Part shown: piece by piece, positions 6,138-9,089 of the stretch | Numbering within the stretch: position 1 is the first letter of the stretch | How the letters are laid out: each line of letters starts with the position of its first letter | Assembly: GCA_037968895.1 (NCBI GenBank) | Contig: JBBKWJ010000121.1 | Coordinates: forward strand, 1 to 9,089 | Length of the DNA stretch: 9,089 nucleotides | Direction: 5' to 3' | Source of the DNA: JBBKWJ01 sp037968895 | GTDB lineage: Bacteria; Actinomycetota; Acidimicrobiia; Acidimicrobiales; SZUA-35 | Program-made: the position numbers and the translations under genes | Notes under the pieces: model-generated | Told to the model about the DNA's origin: nothing | Database searches by the model: none | What the model saw: the letters and a program-made list of their open reading frames with translations, nothing else

Positions 6138-6718
6138 TTGCGAAGATCCTCAGTTGTGTCAATATCCGCCGGGTTGCCAGTGCACGGTACCTCAGAAACT
6201 AGCTCAGGTCGCGCCTGCATGAGGACTCGAGCACCATCGTCACCCTCGATGGGCAGCAGCGGCCAAACTGACTCGTCAAGCTTCACCGGCGGACGGCGCT
6301 TGCCGTCAAAGGTGGCTATTACAACGGCCCCGTGTGAGGCCCCAACGCTGCGCCAGGCCGAGGTTGGCACGAGCGGTTGATCGGCCAAACCGACGACGAT
6401 GGCGCCATGCCCGTCGCTTGTGGCTCTCGCGACGGCGGCGGCCAACGACCGTGCCTGGCCGTCCTGCCAGTCGCTCACTGGGATCTGCACAACCGAGTCG
6501 GGGACGAGATCACCGAAGTCAGTCGAGCCGGTTGTGAGGTAGACGGTGTCGAAACCGGCGTTGAGCACCGACTCCAACACCCATGAGATCACAGGACGAC
6601 CTCGAAATTCAGCGAGCAGCTTGTGCGAGTCGCCGTCAAATCGCGAGCCTCCACCCGCAGCCAGGACAACTGCTGCGACAGGACGGCGTTGCAGGGCGAT
6701 TCGCTCGGGGGAAGACAT
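6128..6718 (-). CDS. MocA-like nucleotidyltransferase (molybdenum cofactor cytidylyltransferase family)
   Basis: The 196-residue protein has a GT-A-type nucleotidyltransferase fold. The nucleotide-binding motif LAAGGGSRF with the downstream lysine lies at residues 19-33, the metal-binding LADQP (Asp113) at 111-115, GDDGAR at 159-164 and DIDTTEDL at 185-192. The last two are typical of MocA/MobA-like enzymes that attach CMP or GMP to molybdopterin. MocA making the cytosine dinucleotide form used by xanthine-dehydrogenase-type enzymes is the best fit, given the CoxG-family gene immediately downstream. The frame is open 38 codons further upstream. I chose the ATG at 6718 because the extra sequence shows no family similarity, overlaps the divergent gene and would remove the promoter. 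This is the first gene of a five-gene overlapping operon. No Shine-Dalgarno is seen, and TACGGT lies exactly six bases before the ATG. Confidence 0.85.
   Translation of the reverse strand: MSSPERIALQRRPVAAVVLAAGGGSRFDGDSHKLLAEFRGRPVISWVLESVLNAGFDTVYLTTGSTDFGDLVPDSVVQIPVSDWQDGQARSLAAAVARATSDGHGAIVVGLADQPLVPTSAWRSVGASHGAVVIATFDGKRRPPVKLDESVWPLLPIEGDDGARVLMQARPELVSEVPCTGNPADIDTTEDLRKWN
6147..6151 (-). promoter_or_regulatory. Ribosome binding site of the coxG-like gene
   Basis: GAGGA on the minus strand lies nine bases before the ATG at 6137, inside the 3' end of the MocA-like gene. It supports that ATG as the start. Confidence 0.5.
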
Positions 6719-6724
6719 CCGAGC

Positions 6725-6730
6725 ACCGTA
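6725..6730 (-). promoter_or_regulatory. Candidate -10 element of a leaderless promoter for the MocA-like operon
   Basis: TACGGT (TANNNT) on the minus strand sits exactly six bases before the ATG at 6718. No Shine-Dalgarno precedes that ATG, and no clear -35 hexamer was found. The 71-bp gap from 6719 to 6789 separates this operon from the divergent CDP-alcohol transferase gene and must serve both. Confidence 0.4.
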
Positions 6731-6777
6731 CTGCCATCGGGGCCCGACCCATCCACCGGGGTAATGGAGCGGGAACC

Positions 6778-6783
6778 TAGAGT
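6778..6783 (+). promoter_or_regulatory. Candidate -10 element of a leaderless promoter for the CDP-alcohol transferase gene
   Basis: TAGAGT (TANNNT) on the plus strand sits exactly six bases before the ATG at 6790, the same spacing as at the two minus-strand operon heads. No Shine-Dalgarno precedes the ATG. A -35 element is not evident. Confidence 0.4.
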
Positions 6784-6789
6784 CCGCTG

Positions 6790-7458
6790 ATGGTAGAACG
6801 TTTCGCTGGTGACAAGAAGCACGGCCAATCAATCTTGGGTCCGGTCGAGCGAACGTTCATCGACTGGGCCGTTCCTAAGCTCCCTCGGTGGCTTCGATCG
6901 TGGCAGCTCACCTTGTTCACAACGGTGTGGTCAGCGTGCACCATTGGCTTTGGCTACCTCGCCGCCGACGACAGGCGTTGGCTCTGGGCGATGTCGTTTG
7001 TGGTCTTTGGCCAATGGGTCACTGATTCATTCGATGGCACTCTTGGCCGCACGCGAGGCGAGGGCCTCGTTAAGTGGGGCTTCTTTATGGACCACTTCCT
7101 CGACATGATCTTCGCCGGCAGCATCGTGATCGGCTACGGCTTTCTCGCCCCAAGTGACATGGGGTTCCTTTTCGATCTGTTGCTCCTCATCACCTGCGCG
7201 ATGATGGCGCTGTCGTTCTTGTCATTCGCGGCAACGAACCAGTTCCAGATTGCGTTCTATGGCATCGGGCCAACCGAGATCCGCATTGGCTATATCGCGT
7301 TGAATACCATCGTGTTCTTCGCCGGTAACGAGATCTTCTGGTGGGGGGTACCCGTCGTTCTGGCCGGCAACGCAATCACGCTTGTGGTGCTGGCCTATCA
7401 AACCCATAAGAACTTATGGGCCATCGACAAAGCCGCTCTCGCGGAACAGGCCGCCTAA
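6790..7458 (+). CDS. CDP-alcohol phosphatidyltransferase family membrane enzyme
   Basis: The protein has 222 residues with about five or six hydrophobic segments. The family signature is present: Asp79-x2-Asp82-Gly83-x2-Gly86-Arg87, then Gly97-x3-Asp101-x3-Asp105. Such enzymes move a phosphatidyl or similar group from a CDP-activated lipid to an alcohol such as inositol phosphate, glycerol phosphate or serine, inside the membrane, using two metal ions held by the Asp residues. The usual Ala before Arg is Gly here. I recall the same change in a related actinobacterial subgroup with LVKWGxxMDHFLD, so it is probably not inactivating. The alcohol substrate cannot be told from sequence. The gene is monocistronic between two opposing transcription units. 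Its TAA stop overlaps the stop of the convergent GGDEF-EAL gene by 4 nt. Confidence 0.9.
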   Translation: MVERFAGDKKHGQSILGPVERTFIDWAVPKLPRWLRSWQLTLFTTVWSACTIGFGYLAADDRRWLWAMSFVVFGQWVTDSFDGTLGRTRGEGLVKWGFFMDHFLDMIFAGSIVIGYGFLAPSDMGFLFDLLLLITCAMMALSFLSFAATNQFQIAFYGIGPTEIRIGYIALNTIVFFAGNEIFWWGVPVVLAGNAITLVVLAYQTHKNLWAIDKAALAEQAA

Positions 7459-9089
7459 GAAATAAACCCGAGCAGATCTCTGGTTCGCAGTAGCTCGCTA
7501 AACGAGCTGAAGTCGACCGCATCGCTGAACCACAGTCCCTGGCCTTGATCGCATCCAAGGCTGAGAAGCTCGTTACGAAGGTGATCGTCATCGACGCCTG
7601 CGGCTGACACCCGGAGGCCCGAAGTCTGGGCCAAGGTGATGAGCGAGGTTATGAGCGCACGACTCGACAGCTGGTTGTGAAGGTCGGCCGTCAGTGACAA
7701 GTCAATTTTCACCGAATCAATCGCGAAACGCGGCAGACGATCAAGATTCGAGTAGTCCGTCCCAAATCGGTCGATTGTGATTGGCGAGCCAATCGAGCGG
7801 TACTGCTTGAATGCTTCCCGCAACGGGAGATCATCGGACCGCAATACAGCTTCCGGCACTTCAATACGAATGTTTGATGCCTTCAGGGTGTTCCGTTCGA
7901 GCTCAGTCATAAGCAACGATCGAGTTCGCTGGTTGATAAACGACTGAGGTGTAAGGTTGATCGATAGCTGGAGGTCCTCAATTGGCTGACCGTCGTCGCG
8001 CCAAGCTACGAGCGACTCGATGGCCTTTCTAAGCACCCACTCGTCGATCAGACCAGCAAAGCCGGATCGTTCGGCCAATGCCAAAAAGTCGGCTGGCGCC
8101 AGGGTTCCGCGCACCGGGTCGTTCCAACGCACGCTTGCCTCCATACCGAGGAGGGTGCTGCTGCGAAGGTCAGCGATCGGCCAGAACAACAACTGCAGTT
8201 GGTCGTTATTGACTGCGGCGCGAAGGGCGGCCACGAGCGAGAGTTGGTCATCTACGCTCTGCAACGCCTCTTCGGTGACCCGAATAGCGCGTCCCTTGCC
8301 AAGCGACTTCGCTTGGTACATCGCGATATCTGCTTCTTTGAGGAGGCGTTCGGCCGAGCGTTCTGAGTCAGTGCTTGAGACGCCGATCGACGCCGAGATC
8401 GAGGCTTCTTCATCGAGCACGATGAACGGCAGTTCTAGCGCCGAGACGACCCTGCTTGCTGTGCGATCGGCTTCAGTAAGTCCAAGACCACGCAAGATGA
8501 TGACGAACTCATCGCCGCCCAATCGAGCAACGAAGTCGCCAGGGCGAAGCACGTCGCGCAAGCGCTCGCCGACTCTTGTCAGCAACTCATCTCCGGCCGC
8601 GTGGCCAAGACGGTCGTTCACTTCTTTGAATCCGTCGAGGTCGATGAAAAGTGCGCTCACGGCGTCGTCTGAGTTGCCGAGCACGTTGTGAAGTTCGGCC
8701 ACGAGGTGTTGGCGGTTTGGCAGGCCAGTCAGGCTGTCGTGGGTTGCTTGGTAGGCCAGTTGGGCTTCGACACGTTCTCGGCGCGCAATGTCTTGTGCCA
8801 GTGCCATTGTCATGTCGTCGAATGCGTTCGATAGCCGACCGAGCTCATCAAGACGGTCATCGCCGGTTCGTACCGACAGGTCGCCGTCTGCGACAGCCTC
8901 GGCCAGGCGGGTCATCCGCTCAAGGCGCCTGGCAAAGCCTCGGAAGGCAATGGCGACGATGGCGAGTACTACGAAGCTGGCACCAAGGAACACGATGATA
9001 ATCGAGGCGCGAACGATGCCAAGTTTGGCGTAGACGTCATCCTGCTTTGCTTCGATCAGCCAGACCCACCGTGAGCCACCGTCGAGGAG
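7455..9089 (-). CDS. Membrane-bound HAMP-GGDEF-EAL protein, active-looking cyclase with degenerate EAL (partial, N-terminus outside window)
   Basis: The frame is open to the right edge, so the protein starts beyond base 9089. The first in-window start codon (GTG at 8993) lies inside a transmembrane helix. Residues read upstream of it (SRWVWLIEAKQDDVYAKLG) look like the end of an extracytoplasmic sensor domain. Then come a transmembrane helix (about 9015-8945), a HAMP-like segment with DELGRLSNAFDDM, a GGDEF domain and an EAL domain. GGDEF is intact at 8519-8505, and an RPGD inhibitory site sits five residues before it at 8546-8535. The EAL domain is degenerate: EAL is EAS (8141-8133), the IDDFGTGYS motif is IDRFGTDYS with the second Asp now Arg (7769-7767), and AEGVE is AAGVD near 7600. 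Expected activity is diguanylate cyclase with product inhibition. The EAL part may bind but probably not cut c-di-GMP. Confidence 0.9.
   Translation of the reverse strand, partial: LLDGGSRWVWLIEAKQDDVYAKLGIVRASIIIVFLGASFVVLAIVAIAFRGFARRLERMTRLAEAVADGDLSVRTGDDRLDELGRLSNAFDDMTMALAQDIARRERVEAQLAYQATHDSLTGLPNRQHLVAELHNVLGNSDDAVSALFIDLDGFKEVNDRLGHAAGDELLTRVGERLRDVLRPGDFVARLGGDEFVIILRGLGLTEADRTASRVVSALELPFIVLDEEASISASIGVSSTDSERSAERLLKEADIAMYQAKSLGKGRAIRVTEEALQSVDDQLSLVAALRAAVNNDQLQLLFWPIADLRSSTLLGMEASVRWNDPVRGTLAPADFLALAERSGFAGLIDEWVLRKAIESLVAWRDDGQPIEDLQLSINLTPQSFINQRTRSLLMTELERNTLKASNIRIEVPEAVLRSDDLPLREAFKQYRSIGSPITIDRFGTDYSNLDRLPRFAIDSVKIDLSLTADLHNQLSSRALITSLITLAQTSGLRVSAAGVDDDHLRNELLSLGCDQGQGLWFSDAVDFSSFSELLRTRDLLGFIS

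Noticed and set aside
6719..6789. Possible small RNA or riboswitch in the mocA-like/CDP-alcohol transferase gap, given the molybdenum cofactor link
   Set aside because: The gap is 71 bp and already needs two promoters. No structured element of molybdenum-cofactor riboswitch size fits.
6719..6832. 38-codon N-terminal extension of the MocA-like gene
   Set aside because: The added residues show no nucleotidyltransferase similarity and would overlap the start of the divergent CDP-alcohol transferase gene.
8020..8691. Long plus-strand open frame antisense to the GGDEF-EAL gene (223 codons)
   Set aside because: It has Ser/Arg-rich composition and no recognisable motif, and it is fully covered by a gene with intact GGDEF and EAL-like motifs on the other strand.

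Overview
The window reads as a chromosomal stretch of a high-GC Gram-positive bacterium (Actinomycetota), with Acidimicrobiia-type lineages a reasonable guess. The reasons are the roughly 60% GC, frequent GTG starts, a DUF501 gene next to a short actinobacterial-type exopolyphosphatase, and TANNNT -10-like hexamers placed as in leaderless actinobacterial promoters. The placement is an inference, as no marker gene fixes the taxon. No RNA gene, mobile element, CRISPR array or repeat family was found. Coding density is very high, and no stretch over about 75 bp lacks a gene.

Layout: (A) 1-2067, minus strand: maf, then a YbhN/UPF0104-type membrane protein, then a MOSC-domain protein that runs off the left edge. 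The genes overlap by 4 and 14 nt. (B) 2126-3391, plus strand, divergent from maf: a small zinc-ribbon protein of unknown function, then a crotonase-fold protein lacking both classical hydratase glutamates. (C) 3400-6718, minus strand, five overlapping genes: MocA-like nucleotidyltransferase, CoxG-family SRPBCC protein with a C-terminal membrane anchor, DUF501 protein, Ppx/GppA phosphatase, RimJ/RimL-type acetyltransferase. (D) 6790-7458, plus strand: CDP-alcohol phosphatidyltransferase, divergent from C. (E) 7455 to beyond the right edge, minus strand: membrane-bound HAMP-GGDEF-EAL protein, entering tail to tail with D.

How the genes fit together: block C joins two functions normally linked to molybdenum hydroxylases (MocA-like cofactor cytidylylation and CoxG) to the conserved DUF501-Ppx pair. 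No hydroxylase subunit lies inside the window. Block E carries an intact cyclase motif with an inhibitory site, but an EAL domain that has lost several catalytic residues. It is therefore predicted to make c-di-GMP rather than degrade it. Blocks A, B and D are mostly housekeeping or membrane-lipid type functions.

No clearly novel multi-gene system is visible. The points most worth a second look are a shared leaderless-promoter geometry at three transcription-unit heads, the catalytic-residue losses in the crotonase, Ppx and EAL proteins, and the mocA-coxG-DUF501-ppx arrangement.
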